From NCBI GenBank assembly GCA_016872875.1, contig VGYW01000038.1, positions 1 through 31,782 of the forward strand: a DNA stretch of 31,782 nucleotides. The letters run 5' to 3'. The translations under genes and the position numbers were made by a program. The notes under the pieces are model-generated. The model was not told the DNA's origin and did no database searches. It was given only the letters and a program-made list of their open reading frames with translations. Numbering within the stretch: the stretch's first letter is position 1; each line of letters starts with the position of its first letter. The DNA comes from Planctomycetota bacterium (GTDB lineage Bacteria > Planctomycetota > PUPC01 > DSUN01). Positions 9,601 to 15,397 of this stretch are shown one piece after another.

Positions 9601-10448
9601 CCGGCCAGCCGTCCCGCGGGCGCGTGCCAGAAGGCATAGACTGACCCGAACAGGTCCGAGATGTCGAAGACCATCTGCAACGCCTTTCCGGAGCCGACGC
9701 GCTTCATGTCGAACTGCTCGTCAATCCGCACGGCCGGCTCGTCCGCGATGACGCGGGCGGTGAACTGGTAGAATGCGCCACCCTCGAAGTCGTATCGAGC
9801 GACGCCCTCAGCAAAGACCGGGCCTTCCGCGGTGATCGTGCAGGATGACCGCGCGACCTTCGGCATCTCCTCCGGCTTCTCCGCCCAGACCCGGCTTCCC
9901 ACACGGAACAACTGCTTGCTCTTGCTTGACCCGAAGTTGCGGAGTGGGCTGGGTTGCGCACTGCTGCCCAAGTCCCCTTTCGTCGGCAGCTCGATGGCCG
10001 CCAGGCCGTTCTCGAGGAACAGCCACCGCCTGTGCCGGCCGGCGGACACCGGTTGCGCAACCCTGGCGCCGGTCTTGGAGACGGCGGGCTTCTCGGGCAG
10101 GAGGCGGTAGCGGAAGCTGCCGCCCTTCTTGAGATCAGCCATGAAGGAGAGGCGGGCCGACGCAACGGAGCCGTCGGGGTGCAGCTTCACGTCCCAGAGC
10201 TGGCAGAGGGTCTCCTGGCCCGCGTCGTCCACGAGGCGGACCTGGCCGGGGCGGGCCTTGCCGGGGTCGAGCTTGAGGGGGTAGGTGAGCATCGTGCGGC
10301 GCCAGTCGCGGCCGAGGCGCTCGACGCACTCGAACGTCGCCAGCGGCTCGGCGGCGAGGGCGGAGGAGAAGAGAAGAAGGGTCACCACAGAGGACACTGA
10401 GAGCACTGAGATAAGACACTGAGAAGAGGACCGACGCTGAGAGATCAT
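6696..10448 (-). CDS. Large secreted heparinase II/III-like protein
   Basis: A 1250-residue exported protein. A signal peptide is clear, with a basic N-terminus (ISQRR), hydrophobic core LISVLSVSSVVTLLLF and cleavage near ALA-AEP at 32-33. Residues about 35-430 are beta-rich. From about 450 the text resembles the alpha/alpha-toroid of heparinase II/III-type lyases (YPRLVFSKEDVERLKPNL), and around 830-860 'HCDANQGDFILHAKGAPL' resembles the lyase beta-sandwich entry with its conserved H-x-D-x-x motif. The C-terminal 300 residues are beta-sandwich-like. The likely role is polysaccharide lysis outside the cytoplasm; the substrate is unknown. The signal-peptide core is encoded by a dispersed repeat (10384-10430). 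The ATG at 10448 has AGGGG about 8 nt upstream. Confidence 0.75.
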   Translation of the reverse strand: MISQRRSSSQCLISVLSVSSVVTLLLFSSALAAEPLATFECVERLGRDWRRTMLTYPLKLDPGKARPGQVRLVDDAGQETLCQLWDVKLHPDGSVASARLSFMADLKKGGSFRYRLLPEKPAVSKTGARVAQPVSAGRHRRWLFLENGLAAIELPTKGDLGSSAQPSPLRNFGSSKSKQLFRVGSRVWAEKPEEMPKVARSSCTITAEGPVFAEGVARYDFEGGAFYQFTARVIADEPAVRIDEQFDMKRVGSGKALQMVFDISDLFGSVYAFWHAPAGRLAGHDEAFDAQLAEAGFETKPYASSAFGSRKLTFDKDLDKVFDVAVWYPWHPAAHYFGLLALRAAKPGRDGTDFLGVVPLHAGTWRSAHQQFQSSSLYTRKGGGVELRWPLVAEPHPNTLLHTGEYDPALPLSFVRRQWALVAGPLQFHETLHPFRAEEGYVNLDNYKDWVLDWPADPKVTYPRLVFSKEDVERLKPNLAATPGGDVLGKFLYFNHDEKRFGELLRSFMAPNEWSNPLGQTLAGLARGGDARDTTWVSSYRQTQMAGWAGRMDELLSSPKLTDEQRKTLRAHLAAVCSLLSEPDFNPRGSMIHLGNPNMPINRFMGLAFAAALIPDHPRAKEWLDVAARYLRYKLAMNTGPTGAWSELLTYFGASAPHVMQAATVLGRTGRLDDSTARLAAMPARFTLQLLAPKDPRFGVRSLPNWGHEGIDLCTHWLVAAGLMRTLDPDLAKALAWAWDQTGRPMEQHHDAGFAERVIANADLLSQLPAGYVPKELASTWLPGFGAVLRAHAGDPNETFFALRQGYLTSHCDANQGDFILHAKGAPLSTLSLHGYAIHDNRPFCKLFKEFGWHNRVRFGARTNDGGWPGGGPISQLHAHSFTPSVDYLRGEGDYGPQRWTRQVLFLKGKTAKGPNYFVLRDSFAPLEGDARALQPKWWYLRTPGKKELVKAGESGLDYTSPFGPKLHARVLQPASVSAETRDVAQAGPIYNRPALCWQKAGSPVLKGSETSIQVEETISVTAFGPVEAGKDIAVVLYPQAPDEAPPKCEALADGVARIATSEGTDYIFASSKPLTFKEGDAAFEGIAGAVRIYPNEVHLIIAEGPGSVSFKGTTLRSPVPAHHVFSVADLAKPTVIKVHPPFDREQKVVNGGSDKLKAWGCDGPYEVTFGPDRITGRTGGLGRFLYLTRPAGLDRLPMLVIDGQTFAPGTSGDTLIVPILPGDHTFEIRALDPPPIWRNWQAWPDEATR
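10384..10430. repeat. CACAGAGGACACTGAG-type repeat within the signal-peptide coding region
   Basis: The plus strand carries CCACAGAGGACACTGAG and further (GACACTGAGA/GCACTGAGA) units. An inverted near-copy, CTCAGTGCCCTCTGTGG, lies at 10653-10669 and matches at 16 of 17 positions. On the minus strand the repeat encodes residues about 10-22 (QCLISVLSVSSVV) of the heparinase-like precursor. Confidence 0.75.
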
Positions 10449-10504
10449 GGTTGAGACCCCTGCACGAGCTGTGGCTCAATCCCGCGGGAAGAAGAAGGAC
10501 CTTG

Positions 10505-10549
10505 GCAAAATGATCCCGAGCCAGATCCGATGTTCTCCTATCATTCTGC
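10505..10549. repeat. Inverted repeat GGCAAAATGAT / ATCATTCTGCC
   Basis: GGCAAAATGAT (10505-10515) and ATCATTCTGCC (10539-10549) are complementary at 10 of 11 positions around a 23-nt loop. They lie in the 118-bp gap between the DUF1028 gene and the heparinase-like gene. It could act as a hairpin at the end of the upstream transcript or be one more dispersed palindrome. Confidence 0.55.
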
Positions 10550-10566
10550 CTGGCCTTCTCTGTGTC

Positions 10567-11352
10567 TTAACTCTGTGCTACAAACATGCAGAATCTTGTT
10601 TTCCGGAAAGATTCTTCCTCCGCGTTTGGTTGCGGCTTGCCGCGATGGGTCCTCAGTGCCCTCTGTGGTGAAACGCTCTTCTCGTAGAGGCGCGCGAGCT
10701 CGTTCACCGCGTCGTCGCTCTTCTCGACCTGGAGTTCGAGCGAGTAGCCGGGAACACCGGCCTTGGCGATTCGGATGCCTGCGGCGAGGCGGCCGCGGTG
10801 GTCGCCGCCCACCTGGTCGGCGGCGACGAGGGAGGCGATGAGGCGGCCGGCGAGGGGGCCGTCGGTCTCCTCGAAGGCTCGCGCCATCTCGGTGATGACC
10901 TCGCGGCCGGCCAGGGTGTTGCCCTGGCAGGCATAGTTGCGGCCCGCCATGCAGCCCCACCAGACGCCCGCTGGGTCTGAATCCCAGCAATTGCGGTTGG
11001 CCGCGCGGCCCTTCATATCAATGACGCCGAGTTGGCGCTTGCCGGGCTTCGTGTCGTCGCGGAGCAGGATGCCGAGGACCTCTTCGGGCAGCTTGCCGAG
11101 GGCGAGGAGGTCGAGGGCCTTCTCGCCCCAGGCGGGCTCGGCGTGGTGCTGGGTGCAGAAGGCGCCCACGCCGGCCCGCACGTAGGGCACCACCCGCCCC
11201 ACGGCGGGGTACTTGCTCGCCACCGCTGCCCCGCACTCGCCCGCCTGGGCGTCAACCGCCACAATCGAGAAGGTGCCCGTGACGGCGGGTAGGGCGTGCA
11301 TACCTGCACGCGGAAGATGGTGTGCAAGTATGCACACCCTACGGTGCCTCAT
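10567..11352 (-). CDS. DUF1028 family protein (Ntn-hydrolase-like fold)
   Basis: The core TGTFSIVAVDAQAGECGAAVASKYPAVGRVVPYVRAGVGAFCTQ followed later by MAGRNYACQGNTLAG matches the DUF1028 family in layout: 'FSIV..D..TG..G.AV.S....VG..VP....G' and then the 'GN.L'-type motif. The family is thought to have an Ntn-hydrolase-like fold, but the substrate is not established. The N-terminus is unusual: 11289-11342 is a palindromic repeat, and both candidate starts, ATG 11352 (AGGTG 5 nt upstream) and ATG 11301, lie at or inside it. The conserved strand only begins about 25 residues after the first start. The C-terminal 30 residues (SPQRALRTHRGK...) read into another repeat and do not look like the family's usual end. 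The start overlaps the upstream gene's end by 14 nt. Confidence 0.85.
   Translation of the reverse strand: MRHRRVCILAHHLPRAGMHALPAVTGTFSIVAVDAQAGECGAAVASKYPAVGRVVPYVRAGVGAFCTQHHAEPAWGEKALDLLALGKLPEEVLGILLRDDTKPGKRQLGVIDMKGRAANRNCWDSDPAGVWWGCMAGRNYACQGNTLAGREVITEMARAFEETDGPLAGRLIASLVAADQVGGDHRGRLAAGIRIAKAGVPGYSLELQVEKSDDAVNELARLYEKSVSPQRALRTHRGKPQPNAEEESFRKTRFCMFVAQS
10653..10669. repeat. Inverted near-copy of the CACAGAGG repeat
   Basis: CTCAGTGCCCTCTGTGG is the reverse complement, with one mismatch, of 10385-10401. It lies in the 3' end of the DUF1028 reading frame and encodes part of its atypical tail. Confidence 0.7.
11289..11342. repeat. 54-bp palindromic repeat (GTAGGG...CCCTAC) at the DUF1028 start
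   Basis: Arms GTAGGGCGTGCATAC and GTATGCACACCCTAC are nearly perfect reverse complements, with inner GCAC/GTGC pairing around a GC-rich loop. The stop of the membrane-protein gene (11339-11341) and the internal ATG of the DUF1028 gene (11299-11301) both fall in it. Confidence 0.75.
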
Positions 11353-12079
11353 TTTTCACCTCGTGCTCCCTGCGGTTCTGAACGATGGAGTGAATGGCCA
11401 GGGTCCAGAGGACGATGGCGACGAGGGTCATGCCGACGGCGAAGAAGAGGGCGGTTCGGGCCGAGCGGCGGAGGTCGGCGGGAGTGGTGCCGACGGCGAG
11501 GACTCGGACCGCTTCGCCGTCCTTGACGCCCAGCTTCTCGGCGGCGAACTGCTGAACGGAGACGCCCGATGCGCCTATCTCGGGGTCCGAGTAGTCCTTC
11601 GCGTCGTGGATGCGGCCGGCGAAGGTCCAGACCTCTTCAAGCTCGCGCACGGGGAGAGTGGTTCCGCCTGGGAGCGTCCTGTGGCGGCGAAGGACCTCGG
11701 CGAGGGGGTGGTCGCCGCGGCAGCGGAGGACGAGGCGTGGCTCCTCGCGGAGGACGAGCAACGCCCCCTCCCCCCGCCCCGGCCCCATCGCGTAGAGGGG
11801 CACGGCGCGCGTCCCATCGGGCCGTCCCGACACGGTGACGAACGCCCCCGAGGGCACCGCGCTGGCGTCGAGCGCCCTGGCCGGCTCCACCTGGCCCAGG
11901 ACCACGACCGGCTCGCCCTCGACGGCCGCGCTGCCCCAGAAGACGAGCCCGGCAAGGAGCGTGACCATGACGGCGGCGATGACGAGCTCGCTGGCCCGTG
12001 GGCGGCTCGGCTCGGGTGCGGACCAGCCCTGCGCCGTCGCATCGCTGGCCGCGGGCTTCTCAGTGTCCGGCGTGCTCAT
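11339..12079 (-). CDS. Two-TM membrane protein of unknown function
   Basis: 246 residues, not recognised. A short Ser/Pro-rich cytosolic N-terminus is followed by TM1 (about 31-52, ELVIAAVMVTLLAGLVFWGSA). An extracytoplasmic domain of about 155 residues is rich in beta strands (GEPVVVLGQVEPARALD, GAFVTVSGR, ALLVLREEPRLVLRC). TM2 lies near 213-236 (TALFFAVGMTLVAIVLWTLAI), with a short charged tail. The topology suggests a membrane-anchored periplasmic domain. The ATG at 12079 was chosen for AGGAG 8 nt upstream; extending further upstream only reads promoter DNA. It probably heads a two-gene unit with DUF1028, whose start it overlaps. A promoter-like pair lies at 12103-12130. Confidence 0.65.
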   Translation of the reverse strand: MSTPDTEKPAASDATAQGWSAPEPSRPRASELVIAAVMVTLLAGLVFWGSAAVEGEPVVVLGQVEPARALDASAVPSGAFVTVSGRPDGTRAVPLYAMGPGRGEGALLVLREEPRLVLRCRGDHPLAEVLRRHRTLPGGTTLPVRELEEVWTFAGRIHDAKDYSDPEIGASGVSVQQFAAEKLGVKDGEAVRVLAVGTTPADLRRSARTALFFAVGMTLVAIVLWTLAIHSIVQNRREHEVKNEAP

Positions 12080-12102
12080 CCGTGGCGCTCCTCGGTTCGC
12101 AC

Positions 12103-12130
12103 AGGATAGCAGATTTCGGGGGCAAAGCAA
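12103..12130 (-). promoter_or_regulatory. Sigma70-type promoter for the membrane protein/DUF1028 unit
   Basis: On the minus strand: -35 TTGCTT (12130-12125), 16-nt spacer, -10 TATCCT (12108-12103). The -10 ends 23 nt before the ATG at 12079. Confidence 0.5.
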
Positions 12131-12138
12131 CCATCGGA

Positions 12139-14943
12139 TCAGGGCTGTTTCGGGAGGTGCTTCTTGCGCTGGCGGGCCAGGGCGGCGAGGGGGTCGCCGG
12201 CTTTGAGGGAGGCGGGAGGGGAGGGGCGAGGGGCGAGGGGCGGGGGGCGGAAGGAGGCGGGAACCTGCGGCTCGGGGGTGCCGGGGGTAGGCCTGGGCTC
12301 GCCGCGGGCGACCGCTTTGTCGTGGCGGAGCTTGCGGAAGACGCGGCGGGCGACGTCGGCGTTGCTGAGCTTCGACCGCTCCTCGGTCTGAGGGAAGCCG
12401 GTCTGGATGTCGTGCTCGATGGGGTGATGGGGGTGGGGGAGAAGGGGCTCGCGGGCGTGGTCGAGGCGACGGCGGAGCTGTCGCCCGATTTCTGATTTCT
12501 GATTGCTGATTGCGGATTTCGGACCCGGTTGGGCGCTGTCCGGCTCATCGAGGCGCGAACCGTCGCCGAGGAGGTTCTCGAGCATGAAGAGGGCGGCTCG
12601 CTTGGAGGGGATGGAGCCTTCGCCACGCTCGACGTTCCAGGTGACGTCCTGGCGGAGTGGCTTGCCGACGCAGCAGGGGCAGCCATCGGCGCAGTCGCAG
12701 CGGCGGATGTGGTCGAGGACGGCGGGCATGAGGCGGCCGGCAAGCTCGTAGGCGCGCTCGGTGAAGCCCAGGCCGAGGGGGTAACGCTCGTAGATGAAGG
12801 TCGTGTTCCACGGGGCGTTGATGGCACCGACGGTGTGGGAGAAGTCGAGAGTCTCGCAGCGGACGAAGAGGGGCAGCACCATGCGCGTGGCGTAGCCGAT
12901 GCCACGGCAGCCGGCGTGGGGGTCAATGTCCTGTGCGAGCGCGCGGCGGCAAAGCTCCTCGGGCGGGACGAGCCAGAAGGCGTGGGTCTCGAAGACGAAT
13001 GTCGGCAGGTCGAGGGGATGCCGCGAGATGGCGTCGAGGGTGTAGAAATGGATGCGTTCGTAGCCCCAGGTATGGAAGTGGGTGGTCACCTCTCCGAAGC
13101 AGAGGCGTCCGGTGCCGAAGGGGCGCTCGCGGAGCTGGTGGTCAATGTGATGCACGTCCGTGCCGCCGAGGGGCTGGGTGTAGTAGTCAACGTCCACCTT
13201 GCGGACGCGGGCGAAGGAGCGGTCGAGGTCGAGTTGCTCGACGAAGTATGTGTCGCCCTGGTGGAGGTAGATGGCCTCGGGGTGGACGTAGACTGGGGCG
13301 TCGAGCTTTGGCATTTCGCCGATGATCTGCTCGGAGGCGGCATCCACGACGACCACGTTGCGGTCGTCCATCGCGCGGAGCGAGACCTCGTGCTGGGGGG
13401 TCTCCGGAGCGCTATGGTGCCAGGAGCGGCGCTCCTTGTCATGGTAGACCTTTTCCTGGCTTTCGAGCACGTCGAGGGCGATGGGGGCCGCGGGGCCGAA
13501 GCGGGCGACCTGATCATCGGGCAGAGGCAGCTCGTGCGTGGCGCAGCGGAGGTGGCTGACGACGATGTGAGGGTTGTCGGGCTCCAACACGCCCTCCTCG
13601 ATAGGCCGGCCGAAAAGGTAGTCGGGGTGCCGCATCACGTATTGGTTGATGGCGGTGTCGAGGCCGACGAGGATGACGAGGGCCGGCCTGTCGCGTCGGC
13701 CCGCGCGGCCCGCCTGCTGGAAGAAGGACGCGAGGGTGCCTGGGTAGCCGACGATGAGGCTGGCCTCGAGGGAGCCGACGTCAATGCCGAGCTCGAGGGC
13801 GCGGGTGGAGCTTACGCCGAGGAGTTCGCCGCTGAAGAGCTTGTGTTCGATCTCTCGGCGCTCGGCGGGCAGGTAGCCCGCGCGGTAGGGAGTCACCTTG
13901 TCCGCAACCTGGGGCGCCGCCTCCTCCAGGGCCTCGCGGACGTAGCGGTAGATCAGCTCCGCCGTGACCTTGGCCTTCGAGAACGTGATGGTCGGCGTGC
14001 CCGCGAGGACGAGGGCGGTCATCAGCTCCTGGGCCTCCACGTTAGCCGAGCGGCGTGAGCGCCACTGCGTGGTGCGGACGACCGGCGGGTTCCAGAGGAC
14101 GTAGGTGCGGGGGCCGGCCGGCGAGCCATCTTCGTTGATCAGACTGATCGGACTGATCCGACGGATCGGACCGATCTCCCCCCGGCCAAGCAGCCGTGAG
14201 GCCACCTCCAGCGGATTGGCCAGCGTGGCGGAGCAGGCCAGGAATTGGGGGTGTGAGCCATAGTGGGCGCACACGCGGTCGAGCCGGCGGAAGAGATTCG
14301 CCACGTTCGCCCCGAACAGCCCCGTGTATGTGTGAAGCTCGTCTACGACGACGTATCGGAGGTTGGCGAAGAGTCCCGCCCACCGGGGGTGTTGCGGAAG
14401 GACGCCGGCGTGGAGCATATCGGGGTTGGTGATGATGACGGATGCCTTGTCGCGCAACTGGCGGCGATGGCTTGGCGGCGTATCGCCATCAATCACGCCG
14501 ACCGCAACCTCCCGCAGGTTGCGAAGCCCTCGCCTCGCTCGGGCCAGGCCCTGCGGGAGCTTGGCTGCTCGGAGGGCGCGCTGGAACACACGGAGCTGGT
14601 CTTGCGAGAGGGCCTTCGTGGGATAGAGTGCGAGGATGCGGGCCTCGGGGTCGCGCTCCAGTTGCTCGATGATCGGCAGCAGATAGCAGAGCGTCTTGCC
14701 GCTGGCCGTGGAGGTCGTCACCAGGAAGTCGCGTCCCGCCCGGGCGAGGTCGAGGGCCTGGGCCTGGTGGAGGTAGAGCCGCTCGATGCCCATTCCCGCG
14801 AGCATTCGCGCGCAGGCCGGCGACAACGGCTCCTGCGGCTCGGCGAACCGCGCCTCACGCCCCGCCACGCGATGCACATGCACGATCTGGCCGCGGTAGT
14901 CGGCTGAGGACCGCAAATGCTCAACGAAGGAATCGAAGTCCAC
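12139..14943 (-). CDS. mrfA: MrfA/YprA-type DEAD/DEAH helicase with DUF1998
   Basis: A 934-residue SF2 helicase. Motifs in order: HQAQALD (59-65), STASGKT (78-84), DELH (201-204), SATLANPLE (238-246), a strongly conserved SSTRALELGIDVG region and QQAGRAGRRD. The DUF1998 zinc cluster CDCADGCPCC lies near 746-756. This is the domain order of Bacillus YprA/MrfA, an ATP-dependent 3'-5' helicase that works with the exonuclease MrfB in repair of mitomycin-type DNA damage; here the role is inferred. The partner-type gene lies 3.6 kb upstream at 18544-19464. Two repeats are translated: residues 255-270 (EIGPIRRISPISLI) and about 803-816 (SAISNQKSEIG). A Pro/Arg-rich tail follows. The start is GTG at 14943, with AGAGG 6 nt upstream. 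Confidence 0.88.
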   Translation of the reverse strand: MDFDSFVEHLRSSADYRGQIVHVHRVAGREARFAEPQEPLSPACARMLAGMGIERLYLHQAQALDLARAGRDFLVTTSTASGKTLCYLLPIIEQLERDPEARILALYPTKALSQDQLRVFQRALRAAKLPQGLARARRGLRNLREVAVGVIDGDTPPSHRRQLRDKASVIITNPDMLHAGVLPQHPRWAGLFANLRYVVVDELHTYTGLFGANVANLFRRLDRVCAHYGSHPQFLACSATLANPLEVASRLLGRGEIGPIRRISPISLINEDGSPAGPRTYVLWNPPVVRTTQWRSRRSANVEAQELMTALVLAGTPTITFSKAKVTAELIYRYVREALEEAAPQVADKVTPYRAGYLPAERREIEHKLFSGELLGVSSTRALELGIDVGSLEASLIVGYPGTLASFFQQAGRAGRRDRPALVILVGLDTAINQYVMRHPDYLFGRPIEEGVLEPDNPHIVVSHLRCATHELPLPDDQVARFGPAAPIALDVLESQEKVYHDKERRSWHHSAPETPQHEVSLRAMDDRNVVVVDAASEQIIGEMPKLDAPVYVHPEAIYLHQGDTYFVEQLDLDRSFARVRKVDVDYYTQPLGGTDVHHIDHQLRERPFGTGRLCFGEVTTHFHTWGYERIHFYTLDAISRHPLDLPTFVFETHAFWLVPPEELCRRALAQDIDPHAGCRGIGYATRMVLPLFVRCETLDFSHTVGAINAPWNTTFIYERYPLGLGFTERAYELAGRLMPAVLDHIRRCDCADGCPCCVGKPLRQDVTWNVERGEGSIPSKRAALFMLENLLGDGSRLDEPDSAQPGPKSAISNQKSEIGRQLRRRLDHAREPLLPHPHHPIEHDIQTGFPQTEERSKLSNADVARRVFRKLRHDKAVARGEPRPTPGTPEPQVPASFRPPPLAPRPSPPASLKAGDPLAALARQRKKHLPKQP
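12213..12250. repeat. G-run tract, possible G-quadruplex
   Basis: Successive runs of 3-6 G separated by 1-2 bases (GGGAGGGGAGGGGCGAGGGG and onward) on the plus strand, which is the template strand of the MrfA-like gene. They encode the low-complexity PPLAPRPSPP of its tail. Confidence 0.6.
12486..12535. repeat. ATTTCTG/ATTTCGG-type repeat in the mrfA-like gene
   Basis: GATTTCTGATTTCTGATTGC-type tandem units followed by GCGGATTTCGG, the same family as 381-425. It is read in frame on the minus strand as PKSAISNQKSEIG, just beyond the DUF1998 zinc cluster. Confidence 0.75.
14137..14177. repeat. 9-bp tandem repeat (GATCRGACT)n in the mrfA-like gene
   Basis: Four to five degenerate copies of a 9-mer (GATCAGACT, GATCGGACT, GATCCGACG, GATCGGACC). 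It inserts about 14 residues after the SAT motif of the helicase. A related 9-mer array is at 27136-27184. Confidence 0.75.
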
Positions 14944-14955
14944 AATGGCCTCTTC

Positions 14956-15327
14956 TCAACGTGGAGCGCTGCCCGAATCTGCGGCCGGCTGTGGGGGCGT
15001 CTTGGGCTCCACGGTTCTCGACTTGCCCGCCAGCGTCACCATGTAGAGGTCGTAGGGCAGACAGATCGTGTCCGCTGCCAAGGAAATCGGGAGGTCGCAG
15101 ATGAGGAATGGGGCAAAGAAAGGCAAGATCAACTCCCACATGCAGTGCATCTCCTGCGCGGGCCGCCAAGGCCGACAGTCGTAGAGCCCCTTGAGGTCCA
15201 TTTCCACCGCGGGGTAAAGATACCTGGGGTCACCGGGTTCGGGATCAGCACGGGCCACCAGTGTGGCGCAACCGGGCACAAGCAAAAGGGACACCGGCAG
15301 GAGGAGCGTGGTCAGCCATTTCTTCAT
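14956..15327 (-). CDS. YceK/YidQ-like lipoprotein
   Basis: 123 residues. A lipoprotein signal (MKKWLTTLLLPVSLLLVPGC) ends in a lipobox with Cys20. The mature part contains YLYPAVEMDLKGLY, then LPFFAPFLICDLPISLAADTICLPYDL, which is the recognisable signature of the YceK/YidQ (DUF1375) lipoproteins: Y..V..D, a hydrophobic stretch, and 'DLP.S...DT..LP.D'. The function of the family is not well defined. The ATG at 15327 follows GGAGG by 8 nt. It sits between the propeller gene and the MrfA-like gene on the same strand, with 11-70 bp gaps. Confidence 0.85.
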   Translation of the reverse strand: MKKWLTTLLLPVSLLLVPGCATLVARADPEPGDPRYLYPAVEMDLKGLYDCRPWRPAQEMHCMWELILPFFAPFLICDLPISLAADTICLPYDLYMVTLAGKSRTVEPKTPPQPAADSGSAPR

Positions 15328-15397
15328 GTTCCTGTCCTCCTTCAATGCCTGCCGCCGGGGGCCAGTCGTGAACTGCGAACCACCCACTCAGCCTGTG

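Noticed and set aside
12529..14058. A 509-codon plus-strand open frame opposite the mrfA-like gene
   Set aside because: Antisense shadow caused by GC-rich codons; the helicase motifs are all on the minus strand.
14128..14190. Possible frameshift in the mrfA-like gene at its irregular loop
   Set aside because: The frame is continuous and the helicase motifs before and after are in the same frame; the irregular loop is explained by the 9-bp repeat.
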